The translations under genes and the position numbers were made by a program. 64,000 nucleotides of DNA from Actinophytocola sp963825445 (GTDB lineage: Bacteria; Actinomycetota; Actinomycetes; Mycobacteriales; Pseudonocardiaceae), in contig CAWGTM010000024.1 in NCBI GenBank assembly GCA_963825445.1, forward strand, positions 186,001 through 250,000, in the 5' to 3' direction. Below the pieces are notes generated by a model that worked only from the letters and a program-made list of their open reading frames with translations, did not search any database and was not told the origin of the DNA. This document shows positions 1 through 7,547 of this stretch, one piece after another (the first letter of the stretch is position 1; each line of letters starts with the position of its first letter).

Positions 1-1
1 C

Positions 2-763
2 GCGCCCGAGTCGACCGCGCGACGCGGGGTGGCGCTCGCAGCCGTGGCCACGGCGTTCGGCATCGCGGCGCTCAGTTGGGCGGCACAGCATCCGTCGGTC
101 GGCATGCTGTTCCTCGGTCTCGCGGGGCTGGCCGCGCTGGTGCCGGCGCTGCGCACGTTGCTGCCGCGCGGCACGTTCCGCGCCAAGCCCGGGTTGCCGG
201 TGACCATCCTGGTCCGGGGCGTGTTCGCGGGCGCGTTCTTCGGGGTGGAGGCGTACGTCCCGCTCACGTTGTCGTCCGTGCACGGCTTTTCGCCCGCACT
301 GTCCGGTTTGCCCCTCACAGTCGGGGCATGTGGGTGGGCGGCCGCGTCGCACTGGCAGGGCCGGCGTCCCGACGTGTCTCGTGCGCTGCTCATCCGGACG
401 GGTCTCACCACGCTCGGGTTCGCGCTCGCCGGGGTGGCGCTGATCGGCCCCGACTGGGGACTCGCGTGGCTGGTGCTGCCGTTCTGGCTGGTGGCGGGCG
501 CGTCCATGGGGCTGGCGTACCCGTCGATCAGCGTGTTGAGCCTCGACTACGCCGCACCACGCGACCGCGGGTTCGTGTCGTCGGCGCTGCAGGTCAACGA
601 CATGACCTTCGCGGCCATCACCGTCGGTCTCGGGGGAGTGATGCTCACCACGTTCGCGTCCACAGCGGACCCGACGGCCGCGATTGTGCCCCTGAACCTG
701 CTGATGGCGGGCCTGGCGTTCTTCGGCGCGGTGGTGTTCCGGCCGCAGCGGACAGCCTCGTGA
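2..763 (+). CDS. MFS transporter, C-terminal part (start lies before the window)
   Basis: The frame is open from base 2, so the gene begins upstream; the GTG at 29 is internal. The visible 250 or so residues contain about six to seven hydrophobic helices separated by short charged loops, matching the second half of a 12-14 helix major facilitator protein. A basic loop near 350-390 (Gly-Arg-Arg-Pro) resembles the cytoplasmic loop seen between MFS helices. The substrate cannot be told. It ends 37 bases before the cysteine desulfurase start, on the same strand, and may be read with it. The family call rests on membrane pattern and general similarity only. Confidence 0.75.
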   Translation, partial: APESTARRGVALAAVATAFGIAALSWAAQHPSVGMLFLGLAGLAALVPALRTLLPRGTFRAKPGLPVTILVRGVFAGAFFGVEAYVPLTLSSVHGFSPALSGLPLTVGACGWAAASHWQGRRPDVSRALLIRTGLTTLGFALAGVALIGPDWGLAWLVLPFWLVAGASMGLAYPSISVLSLDYAAPRDRGFVSSALQVNDMTFAAITVGLGGVMLTTFASTADPTAAIVPLNLLMAGLAFFGAVVFRPQRTAS

Positions 764-800
764 CCGATTTTCACCGAACCGGGACTACTCTGGTTGAGCG

Positions 801-2030
801 ATGACCTATCTCGACCACGCGGCCACCACGCCGATGCTGCCGGAGGCGGTAGCGGCGATGACCGCGCTACTCAACGAAGCGCGGCCCGCTCGGGGTAACG
901 CGTCCTCCTTGCATACCTCGGGACGCCGGGCCAGACGGATGGTCGAGGAGGCCCGCGAGGACATCGCCGACGCGCTGGGCGCCCGGCCCTCCGAGGTGAT
1001 CTTCACGGCGGGCGGCACGGAGAGCGACAACCTCGCGGTCAAGGGCATCTTCTGGGCCCGTCGCTCGGCCGATCCGGCTCGCCGTCGCATCCTCGCCTCG
1101 GCCGTGGAGCACCACGCGGTGCTGGACGCCGCGCAGTGGCTGGTCGATCACGAGGACGCCGAGCTGACGCTGCTGGAGGTCGACGGCTTCGGCCGCGTGC
1201 ACGACGACACGCTGCGCGCCGCGATCGCCGAGGATCCCGCGAGCGTCGCCCTGGTCACGGTCATGTGGGCGAACAACGAGGTCGGCACCGTCAATCCGGT
1301 GCGTGAGCTGGCTCGCACGTGCGCCGAGCAGGGCATTCCGTTCCACACGGACGCCGTGCAGGCGGTGGGTGCGTTGCCCGTCGACTTCGCCGCGTCCGGT
1401 GCGAGCGCGTTGACCATGACCGGGCACAAGATCGGCGGTCCGTTCGGCGTCGGGGTGCTGCTGCTGGGCCGGGACGTGCCGTGCACGCCCGTGCTGCACG
1501 GCGGGGGACAGGAGCGCGAGGTTCGCTCGGGCACTTTGGATGTGCCGGGGATCGTGGCTTTGGCGGCCGCGGTCCGGGTGGAGGTCGACGGCCGAGCCGA
1601 GCGCGCGGCGCACCTGACCGTGCTGCGTGACGAGCTGGTGGAAGCCGTGCGTGCCGCGGTACCCAACGTGGTGTTGAACGGCGACCCGGGTCAGACGGAG
1701 ATGGACGGCGGCCCGTCGCGACTGCCCGGCAACGCCCACTTCACGTTCCCCGGCTGCGCGGGCGACAGCCTGCTGATGCTGCTCGACGCCCGCGGTATCG
1801 AGTGCTCGACCGGGTCGGCCTGCACGGCCGGTGTCGCGCAGCCGAGCCACGTGCTGCTGGCCATGGACATCGAGCCCGCCCCGGCGCGCGGCTCGCTACG
1901 ATTTTCGCTCGGCCACACCTCGACCCGCGCCGACGTGCGTACGGTCGCCGCCGCCATCGGCCCGGTGGTGGACCGGGCTCGCAACGCCGGCATGGTGGGT
2001 CTGCGTCGTTCGGCGGGGGTGGAAGTGTGA
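801..2030 (+). CDS. Cysteine desulfurase (IscS/NifS class V aminotransferase)
   Basis: A pyridoxal-phosphate enzyme that takes sulfur from L-cysteine as a persulfide and passes it to acceptors. The 409-residue length is usual. The PLP lysine is Lys210 in the motif TGHKIGG, and the flexible loop carrying the persulfide cysteine reads CSTGSACTAG, with Cys341 as the likely catalytic residue. An upstream region rich in Gly-Gly-Thr-Glu-Ser (around residue 70) fits the cofactor phosphate site. The stop overlaps the mnmA start (GTGA), so the enzyme probably supplies sulfur for tRNA 2-thiouridine. The pair is common in actinobacteria. Confidence 0.93.
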   Translation: MTYLDHAATTPMLPEAVAAMTALLNEARPARGNASSLHTSGRRARRMVEEAREDIADALGARPSEVIFTAGGTESDNLAVKGIFWARRSADPARRRILASAVEHHAVLDAAQWLVDHEDAELTLLEVDGFGRVHDDTLRAAIAEDPASVALVTVMWANNEVGTVNPVRELARTCAEQGIPFHTDAVQAVGALPVDFAASGASALTMTGHKIGGPFGVGVLLLGRDVPCTPVLHGGGQEREVRSGTLDVPGIVALAAAVRVEVDGRAERAAHLTVLRDELVEAVRAAVPNVVLNGDPGQTEMDGGPSRLPGNAHFTFPGCAGDSLLMLLDARGIECSTGSACTAGVAQPSHVLLAMDIEPAPARGSLRFSLGHTSTRADVRTVAAAIGPVVDRARNAGMVGLRRSAGVEV

Positions 2031-3115
2031 GGGTGCTTGCCGCGATGAGCGGGGGCGTCGACTCGGCCGTGGCGGCCGCGCGTGCCGTCGCCGCTGGTCA
2101 CGACGTGGTGGGCGTGCATCTGGCGCTGTCCGCCAAACCGGGAACGCTGCGCACGGGCGCGCGGGGCTGCTGCACGGTCGAGGACGCGCACGACGCGCGC
2201 CGGGTGGCCGACATCCTCGGGATTCCCTTCTATGTGTGGGATTTCGCCGAGCGGTTCACCGAGGACGTGGTCGAGGACTTCGTGGCCGAGTACGCCGCCG
2301 GCCGCACCCCGAACCCGTGCCTGCGCTGCAACGAGCGCATCAAGTTCGAGGCGCTGCTGGACAAGGCGATCGCTCTCGGCTTCGACGCCGTCTGCACGGG
2401 CCACTACGCGCGACTGTCCCTTGTGGACGGTCACCCGGAGCTGCGGCGGTCGGCGGACGACGCGAAGGACCAGTCCTATGTGCTCGCCTCGCTGACCACG
2501 TCACAGCTGCGGCACGCCATGTTCCCGCTCGGACACTCGGTGAAGTCCGAGGTGCGGTCGGAGGCCCTGTCGCGTGGCCTCGCGGTGGCGGAGAAGCCGG
2601 ACAGCCACGACATCTGCTTCATCCCCGACGGCGACACACGCGCGTTCCTGACGCGCCACCTGGGCGAACGCCCTGGCTCCCTGGTCGACGACGAGACGGG
2701 CGAGGTCCTGGGCGCCCACGCCGGGGTGCACGGCTTCACGGTCGGCCAGCGCCACGGTCTGGGACTGCGGGTACCCGCGCCCGACGGACGTCCCCGGTAT
2801 GTCCTGTCGCTGGAGCCGGTGTCGGGCTCGGTGCGGGTCGGCTCGGCGGAAAAGCTGGCAGTGCACGAGATCGTGGGCACCCGCCCGGTGTGGCCTTCAG
2901 GTACTGCACTGGTCGGCGAGGTGCCGTGCGTGGCACAGGTACGCGCCCACGGCAGCACCGCGCGAGCCACGGCCTCCGTCACGAACGGCGAGGTTACCGT
3001 CCGCCTGGAGGAAGAACTCCGCGGCGTGGCCCCGGGCCAGGCAGTCGTCCTGTACCGCGAGGACCCCGCAGGCGACGTGGTCCTGGCCAGCGCCACCATC
3101 ACCACGACGCGTTAG
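2027..3115 (+). CDS. mnmA: tRNA-specific 2-thiouridylase MnmA
   Basis: It activates U34 of Lys, Glu and Gln tRNAs with ATP and inserts sulfur. The GTG start at 2027 overlaps the stop of the desulfurase and gives 362 residues, the normal size. The N-terminal PP-loop reads SGGVDSAVAA; the two catalytic cysteines are Cys98 in NPCLRCN and Cys197 in HDICFIPDG; GHYAR and KDQSYVL are also family motifs. It sits directly after its sulfur donor. Oddly, its last 40 or so bases, coding for VLASATITTTR, recur twice downstream in tandem (see 3077-3430). Confidence 0.95.
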   Translation: MRVLAAMSGGVDSAVAAARAVAAGHDVVGVHLALSAKPGTLRTGARGCCTVEDAHDARRVADILGIPFYVWDFAERFTEDVVEDFVAEYAAGRTPNPCLRCNERIKFEALLDKAIALGFDAVCTGHYARLSLVDGHPELRRSADDAKDQSYVLASLTTSQLRHAMFPLGHSVKSEVRSEALSRGLAVAEKPDSHDICFIPDGDTRAFLTRHLGERPGSLVDDETGEVLGAHAGVHGFTVGQRHGLGLRVPAPDGRPRYVLSLEPVSGSVRVGSAEKLAVHEIVGTRPVWPSGTALVGEVPCVAQVRAHGSTARATASVTNGEVTVRLEEELRGVAPGQAVVLYREDPAGDVVLASATITTTR

Positions 3116-3430
3116 CCGCCTCCGCGTGGGCCGGTGAATTCAGGCTTCTTGCTGGGGATCGCGTTGTCGCAGGCGTTCGCTGGGTCAGTGAGCTGTCCGC
3201 GCCGACCACAGGATCGGACGCACAATGTGGTCCTCGGCAGCACGACGATCACCACCACGCGCTTGCGGCCTCGGCGAGGCGGCGTGGGCCGGTGGATCCA
3301 GGCTTCTGGCCGGAGATCGCGTTGTCGCAGGCGTTTGCGGGCGAGTGAGTTGTTGGCGCCGCCCATGGGACCGGACGCGCGATGTGTCCCTGAGAAGCGC
3401 CACGATCACCACCACACGCTGAGTCTGCGG
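3077..3430. repeat. Tandem copies of the mnmA tail plus downstream DNA
   Basis: Three imperfect direct repeats start at about 3077, 3227 and 3384, spacing 150 and 157 bases. Each opens with the stretch that in the first copy encodes the end of MnmA (GTGGTCCTGGCCAGCGCCAC and relatives). The first two run on through GGGCCGGTG, then GATCGCGTTGTCGCAGGCGTT, while the third is cut short. The later copies lack the mnmA stop in frame and are not convincing genes. The likely origin is slipped or unequal duplication of the 3' end of mnmA with its trailer. Confidence 0.75.
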
Positions 3431-3534
3431 GTTCCCCTCCCGCTCGCGCCCGCTCAGACCCACCCCCGGTGTCGCCCGATCTGACTCCGGCTGCCCGCCG
3501 CTGCAGCGTTGACCTCTGCGGTGGTTCTGTCCTT

Positions 3535-3558
3535 CCCGGCCCCGGCCCCGGCCCCGGC
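3535..3558. repeat. CCCGGC hexamer repeat (four copies)
   Basis: Four exact CCCGGC units follow one another, just beyond the 3' end of the vapC-like gene (which runs leftward and stops at 3581). It is a simple-sequence tract liable to slippage. No function can be assigned. The surrounding bases 3431-3580 contain no convincing gene. Confidence 0.8.
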
Positions 3559-3580
3559 CGACCTGCTCCGGCCAGTGCGG

Positions 3581-3973
3581 CTAGTCCGCGCGTTCCACCT
3601 CCACGTCGTACTGGTCGAACACGCGGTCCGACGTCAGGATGGTGAGCTGGTCGAGTTGGGCCTGGGCGATCAGTAAGCGGTCGAAGGGATCGCGGTGGTG
3701 GGGCGGCAGTTGCGCGACGTGCAGGGCGTGGCGGTGGCTGATCTGCAGACCACCCACCCCGTTGGCACGCATGCGATCCGGGACGTAACGCTCGGGCGGC
3801 TCGGGCAGCGGCAGTGTGCCGAGCGCGTACTTGATGGACATCTCCCAGGAACTGGCCGATGACAGCAGCAGCCGGACCTCCGGGTCGTTGACCAGCTTCT
3901 GTGCCTTGCGATTCAAGCGCTCCGGTGTGATCTGCAACCACAACCAGGACTGCGTGTCGAGGAGGACCTTCAC
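3581..3973 (-). CDS. PIN-domain toxin of a VapBC-type pair
   Basis: A small ribonuclease of the PIN family, 130 residues. Candidate metal ligands are Asp6 (LLDTQ), Glu44 (SSWEMSIK), Asp98 (RDPFDRLLIAQA) and Asp116 (LTSDRVFD), the order expected for the fold. The GTG start overlaps the antitoxin stop by the bases GTGA, which indicates translational coupling. VapC toxins usually cleave initiator tRNA or 23S rRNA; which RNA is cut here cannot be read. The sequence looks full length and intact. Confidence 0.88.
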   Translation of the reverse strand: MKVLLDTQSWLWLQITPERLNRKAQKLVNDPEVRLLLSSASSWEMSIKYALGTLPLPEPPERYVPDRMRANGVGGLQISHRHALHVAQLPPHHRDPFDRLLIAQAQLDQLTILTSDRVFDQYDVEVERAD

Positions 3974-4224
3974 TCGAAGTCCCTGAGCACGTCGTCGGGT
4001 AGTGGTGCGTCGAAGTCGTCGGGCAGCGAGAAGACGCCACGGTCCCGTCCGAAGACTCGCTCGCCTCCCTGCCGCACCGGCATGAGCCTGGCCACTGGTC
4101 GCCCCCCACTCTTGATGGTGATCGTTTCGCCGGCGCCGACGCGCCTGAGCAACGCCGACAGATTCGTCTTCGCCTCGTGCACGCCGACCTCGTCATCACC
4201 TAAGTCATCCACGGCCATCATCAT
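3970..4224 (-). CDS. Phd/YefM-type antitoxin partner of the PIN toxin
   Basis: An 84-residue protein with the Phd/YefM pattern: VGVHEAKTNLSALLRRV followed by GETITIKSGGRPVARLMPV. The N-terminal half should form the DNA-binding dimer and the acidic tail (SLPDDFDAPLPDDVL) should bind and block the toxin. Three ATG codons lie in a row at 4224, 4221 and 4218; which is used is unclear. It precedes and overlaps the toxin gene. Such antitoxins repress their own promoter together with the toxin, and repeat-type sites lie just upstream. Confidence 0.88.
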   Translation of the reverse strand: MMMAVDDLGDDEVGVHEAKTNLSALLRRVGAGETITIKSGGRPVARLMPVRQGGERVFGRDRGVFSLPDDFDAPLPDDVLRDFE

Positions 4225-4265
4225 ACCACGACGACTAAGTCCTCGACTAAGTCCGCAAAGTGGTA
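4224..4265 (-). promoter_or_regulatory. Probable operator of the toxin-antitoxin pair
   Basis: Upstream of the antitoxin, TACCAC (4224-4229) and GTGGTA (4260-4265) form outer inverted arms. Between them GACTAAGTC occurs twice (4233-4241 and 4245-4253), 12 bases apart. The repeat-rich segment overlaps the place where the promoter and start must lie, as expected for autoregulation. The assignment is by position and symmetry only. Confidence 0.55.
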
Positions 4266-4345
4266 TTGTCTGAATCCTGACATCGCGCTCAGGGTCGGAC
4301 GACTATGCTCGCCGGCATAACCCGAAGATGTGGAGGGGACCGGCC

Positions 4346-4951
4346 GTGGAGTTCCTGCTGGTGCTGATCGTGCTCGCTGTCGTGGGGGTGGGCGTGGTCG
4401 TGTGGATGCGTGCCCGCGCGAACCGCACCAAGCCGGTCACGGAGGCGCCCCGCAAGCCCGAGGATCCGTTGGCGGACCACCAGGGTGTCACCGACATCCG
4501 CACGGTCCGGGCCGGCGACATGATCGACTACGGCGACCAGCTCTACTTCGTGCGTGGCTCGCTGCGTATCAAGGAGGGCGGCTACAGCTGGGCCGAGCAC
4601 TTCCTCGACGACGCGCGCGGCAGCCGCCTGTGGGTGTCGGTGGAGGAGGACCCCGATCTCGAGGTCGTGTTCTGGCGCGAGACCGAAGAGGTCACCGAGC
4701 CGGGCGGCAAGACCATGGAGATCGCCGGCGTCACCTACCGCAAGGACGAGGACGGCACCGCCAAGTACACGTCCGAGGGCACCACCACCCTCGCCGAGAA
4801 GGGCACTGTCGAGTACGTCGACTACGAGGGCCCCGACGGCAAGGCACTGAGCTTCGAACGCTTCGACGGCGGCAAGTGGGAGGCGGGCCTCGGCGAGACC
4901 GTCGCCCTGCCCGCTCTGCGCGTCTACCCCGCGGGCAGCGATCGCACATGA
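4346..4951 (+). CDS. DUF4178 domain protein, membrane-anchored
   Basis: I chose the GTG at 4346 because GGAGGGG (4332-4338) lies eight bases before it; an in-frame ATG at 4328 precedes that site. The product (201 residues) starts with one transmembrane helix (FLLVLIVLAVVGVGVVVWM), then a soluble domain with the DUF4178 pattern (DMIDYGDQLYFVRGS, then SWAEHFLDD and LWVSVEEDPDLEVVFW). Its biochemical role is unknown. It opens a run of genes joined by four-base stop/start overlaps and ending with a spermidine-synthase-like enzyme. Confidence 0.8.
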   Translation: MEFLLVLIVLAVVGVGVVVWMRARANRTKPVTEAPRKPEDPLADHQGVTDIRTVRAGDMIDYGDQLYFVRGSLRIKEGGYSWAEHFLDDARGSRLWVSVEEDPDLEVVFWRETEEVTEPGGKTMEIAGVTYRKDEDGTAKYTSEGTTTLAEKGTVEYVDYEGPDGKALSFERFDGGKWEAGLGETVALPALRVYPAGSDRT

Positions 4952-5442
4952 GGACCAGGATCGACACGCGGTTCACCGACTCGCGGGCCGCGGACCTGAG
5001 TTTGGTCTACGGGCTCGCGCCCTTACCCGCGCTGGGCACGCATCGCGTGGTGCTGCCCGGCTTCGAACTGCAGCTGCGCGTCCTCGGCGCCTCCCACCAG
5101 GTCATGCTCGGCGACTGGTCGGAGACCGTGGCCTGCCTGCCCGACCGTCCGGGCGCGCTGCCGGCCACCGAGGAGATCACCGAGAACGGTCTGCGCGTGC
5201 GGTTCGAGGCGCGCTGCCTGTCGCTCGGCCCCGGCGAACTGGCCGCCCGGGTGGCCGAGGTGGCCCGTGAATGCGACGCCGACGAGCGCGCGCTGATCGG
5301 CGCGTTCCCCGGTTCCCCCATGGCGGTGACAGCTTTGGCGGCCCGCGCCGAGCCCGGCGGCGGTGCCAGTTGGCGCACCTGGCACGCCTATCCGCAGGCC
5401 GGTGAGCTGGTCGAGACGTTGAGTGTGGTGAGGCCGTTATGA
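4948..5442 (+). CDS. DUF2617 family protein
   Basis: A soluble protein of 164 residues whose ATG overlaps the preceding stop (ATGA). The sequence (around VVLPGFELQLRVLGASHQV and TWHAYPQAGELVET) fits the actinobacterial DUF2617 family, which has no known activity. There is no signal peptide or membrane helix. It lies second in the six-gene unit, and the tight overlap implies production in step with the DUF4178 protein and the DUF4247 protein. Family assignment is from memory of the pattern. Confidence 0.75.
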   Translation: MRTRIDTRFTDSRAADLSLVYGLAPLPALGTHRVVLPGFELQLRVLGASHQVMLGDWSETVACLPDRPGALPATEEITENGLRVRFEARCLSLGPGELAARVAEVARECDADERALIGAFPGSPMAVTALAARAEPGGGASWRTWHAYPQAGELVETLSVVRPL

Positions 5443-5858
5443 CCAAGCGCGGCAAGCTCTTCCTGGCAGGCGGGATCGGTGCCGTCGGTCTGATCGTGCT
5501 GCTGATCGCGATCCTCGGCGGCCGCGGTGTCCGCAGCCACCTCGACGACACCTACCAGCGGGTCTCCAGCAACGGGAACTCCGTGGTGTACAAGTCGGAC
5601 CAGAAGCCGAAGGCCGTGTACGAGGCGATCCGCTCGTCCGTGTCACCGGCCGACACCCAGGTCGACCCCCAGGGCTACTTCCTGCGCTACTCCGACGACA
5701 TCGTGGCCATCACGGCCGACGGCACCGGCTCACGGATCTACCTCGACGACGAGCGGCGCGGCTACGCCACGTGGTTCCCGTTCGTGGTGGGTGTGTGGGG
5801 GACCGGCGGTGGTGCGGGCGAAGGCATCCGCGGCGGCGGACCAGGGGCCGGCAAGTGA
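5439..5858 (+). CDS. DUF4247 family membrane-anchored protein
   Basis: 139 residues beginning MTKRGK, then one hydrophobic helix (LFLAGGIGAVGLIVLLIAIL), then a small extracytoplasmic or cytoplasmic domain with SVVYKSDQKPKAVYEAI and GYFLRYSDDIVAI, and a Gly-rich end. This matches DUF4247, often found in the same actinobacterial clusters as DUF4178 and DUF350. Start ATG overlaps the upstream stop. No catalytic motif is visible; a scaffold or lipid-facing role is only inference. Confidence 0.75.
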   Translation: MTKRGKLFLAGGIGAVGLIVLLIAILGGRGVRSHLDDTYQRVSSNGNSVVYKSDQKPKAVYEAIRSSVSPADTQVDPQGYFLRYSDDIVAITADGTGSRIYLDDERRGYATWFPFVVGVWGTGGGAGEGIRGGGPGAGK

Positions 5859-7096
5859 AGCGTCGTGTGGGGGCCGTAGTTGGCATGGCCGTACTCGCGG
5901 TGTGGCTCGCGCCCGGCGCCGCGTCGGCCGACGTGCTGTTCGACCAGGCCGACGCCGACGAGCTGGCGGCCACGCTCGACGAGGCCTACCAGGCACAGGG
6001 CGTCTGCTACAGCTGGAACGTCACGATCGACAACGTCGGGTCCGTCGAGGACAGCATCGGATCCAACTTCGGTGCCGGCCGAACGGTCTCGGACGCGCCG
6101 TCGGGGGAGAGCTGCTCGGCCACCGTCGAATTCTCGGCTCGCATCACGTGGACCAGTGAGTCGTCCGAGTCGGAGGACTCCGGAAGCTACTCGGTGCTCA
6201 CCGAAGGCGGCGACCGGCCGGACACCTCCGACCTCGACAGCCTCGAGCTGATCAGCGTCGACGGGCTCATCGGCGACAACGGCGACGCGGAGGTCTACAA
6301 GGCCGTGTCCGCGCTGCCGCTGCTCGCAGCGGACGCCGGGCTGGCCGATCCCATCGAGGCCACGCCCGCGCCGCCGGACCAGGCGGGCGACGACGCTCAG
6401 CCCACCAACTCGCCCGGCTCCGACTTCTGGCGCAACAACGGGATGATGATCCTGTGGGGCAGCGTGATCCTGCTGGCCGGCGGAGTGTTCGCGTGGTGGG
6501 TCATCCGGACCGACCGACGTCGCGTTCCCCTCGGCAGGCGCACCACCGGTCCCGTGCGGGCCCAGCGCGCGCCGGTCGGACCGCCCGCGGAGCAGATCCC
6601 GGCCTACGTGCCCGAGAACTGGTCGAAACCCGCGCCCGAGCCGGAAAAGCCGGCCGAGCCCGAGCCGACCGCCGAGTTCACTAAGCCGGCCAGGCCCGAG
6701 CCGACCACCGTGCCCGAGCCCGAGCCCGCGAAGCCTGCCGAGTCCGAGCTGTCCGCCGAGTGGGAAAAGCCAGCCGGGCCCGAGAAGCCGGCCGAGCGGG
6801 AAAAGCCGGCCGAGTCCGAGAAGTCAGCCGAGTCCGAGAAGCCGGCCGGACCGCCGAAGCCAGCAGAGCCGGAGAAGCCGGCCGGGCGGGAAAAGCTGGC
6901 CGAGCCGGAGAAGGTGGCAGAGCCGGAGAAGGTGGCCGAGTCCGAGTCGCCCGCCGAGCCGGACAAGTCCGTCGAAGACCCCGAATCCCCGCCGGAGCCG
7001 ACGCCGGAGGATGATCCGGACCGCACCGACGACCGCACCAAGGACGACCCACCCGAGGCCAGCTCGCCGGACGAGCCGCCCCGACCGCAGAGCTGA
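5855..7096 (+). CDS. Secreted-domain membrane protein with long Lys-Pro-Ala-Glu tail
   Basis: GTG at 5855 overlaps the preceding stop (GTGA). The 413-residue product has a signal peptide (VGAVVGMAVLAVWLAPGAASA), an extracytoplasmic domain of about 160 residues with two cysteines, a transmembrane helix (MMILWGSVILLAGGVFAWWV, near residue 200) and a basic stop-transfer segment. From about residue 262 to 400 the cytoplasmic tail is low-complexity, built of variants of EKPAEPE, EKPAESE and EKPAGP. No domain family is recognised. The tail may act as a flexible spacer or docking region. The DNA coding it is a degenerate direct repeat and may vary in length between strains. Confidence 0.8.
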   Translation: MKRRVGAVVGMAVLAVWLAPGAASADVLFDQADADELAATLDEAYQAQGVCYSWNVTIDNVGSVEDSIGSNFGAGRTVSDAPSGESCSATVEFSARITWTSESSESEDSGSYSVLTEGGDRPDTSDLDSLELISVDGLIGDNGDAEVYKAVSALPLLAADAGLADPIEATPAPPDQAGDDAQPTNSPGSDFWRNNGMMILWGSVILLAGGVFAWWVIRTDRRRVPLGRRTTGPVRAQRAPVGPPAEQIPAYVPENWSKPAPEPEKPAEPEPTAEFTKPARPEPTTVPEPEPAKPAESELSAEWEKPAGPEKPAEREKPAESEKSAESEKPAGPPKPAEPEKPAGREKLAEPEKVAEPEKVAESESPAEPDKSVEDPESPPEPTPEDDPDRTDDRTKDDPPEASSPDEPPRPQS

Positions 7097-7116
7097 GCAG
7101 AAGGAGTCAATTCACG

Positions 7117-7542
7117 ATGGTTTCCGACATCTTTGGCGAGGTCGGCATCGCCGCCACCTACGGGTTGGTCGGGCTGGTGCTGATGGCTGTCGGCTTCGCG
7201 CTCGTCGACGTGCTCACCCCGGGCAACCTGCGCGAGCAGGTCTGGGTGCAGCGCAACCGCAACGCCGCCATCCTGGCGTCCAGCAACCTGCTCGGGGTCG
7301 GCATCATCGTCGCCACGGCCATCGCGGCCAGCGAGGGTGACTGGGCCCAGGGCCTGGTGTCCACCGGCGCGTACGGTCTGCTCGGACTGGTCCTCATGGG
7401 ACTGTCCTTCGTGGTCATCGACGCGTTCACGCCGGGCAAGCTCGGCGCGATCCTCGTCGAGGAGGAGCCGCACCCGGCCGTGTACGTCAGCGCCGCCGCC
7501 CACCTCGCGGTGTCCGCCATCGTCGCCGTCGCGATCTTCTGA
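7117..7542 (+). CDS. DUF350 membrane protein
   Basis: 141 residues with four hydrophobic helices arranged as two similar halves (GLVGLVLMAVGFALVDVLTPG and LLGLVLMGLSFVVIDAFTPG), the typical DUF350 pattern with a conserved Asp before each Thr-Pro-Gly. AAGGAG at 7100-7105 is the ribosome site. DUF350 proteins are found next to DUF4178 proteins and polyamine aminopropyltransferases in several phyla; the activity is unknown. It lies between the Lys-Pro-Ala-Glu protein and the SpeE-like gene on the same strand. Confidence 0.85.
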   Translation: MVSDIFGEVGIAATYGLVGLVLMAVGFALVDVLTPGNLREQVWVQRNRNAAILASSNLLGVGIIVATAIAASEGDWAQGLVSTGAYGLLGLVLMGLSFVVIDAFTPGKLGAILVEEEPHPAVYVSAAAHLAVSAIVAVAIF

Positions 7543-7547
7543 GCTGA

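Noticed and set aside
3134..3484. Plus-strand frame of 116 codons after mnmA
   Set aside because: It runs through the tandem repeat of the mnmA tail and reads it in different registers; no gene-like sequence.
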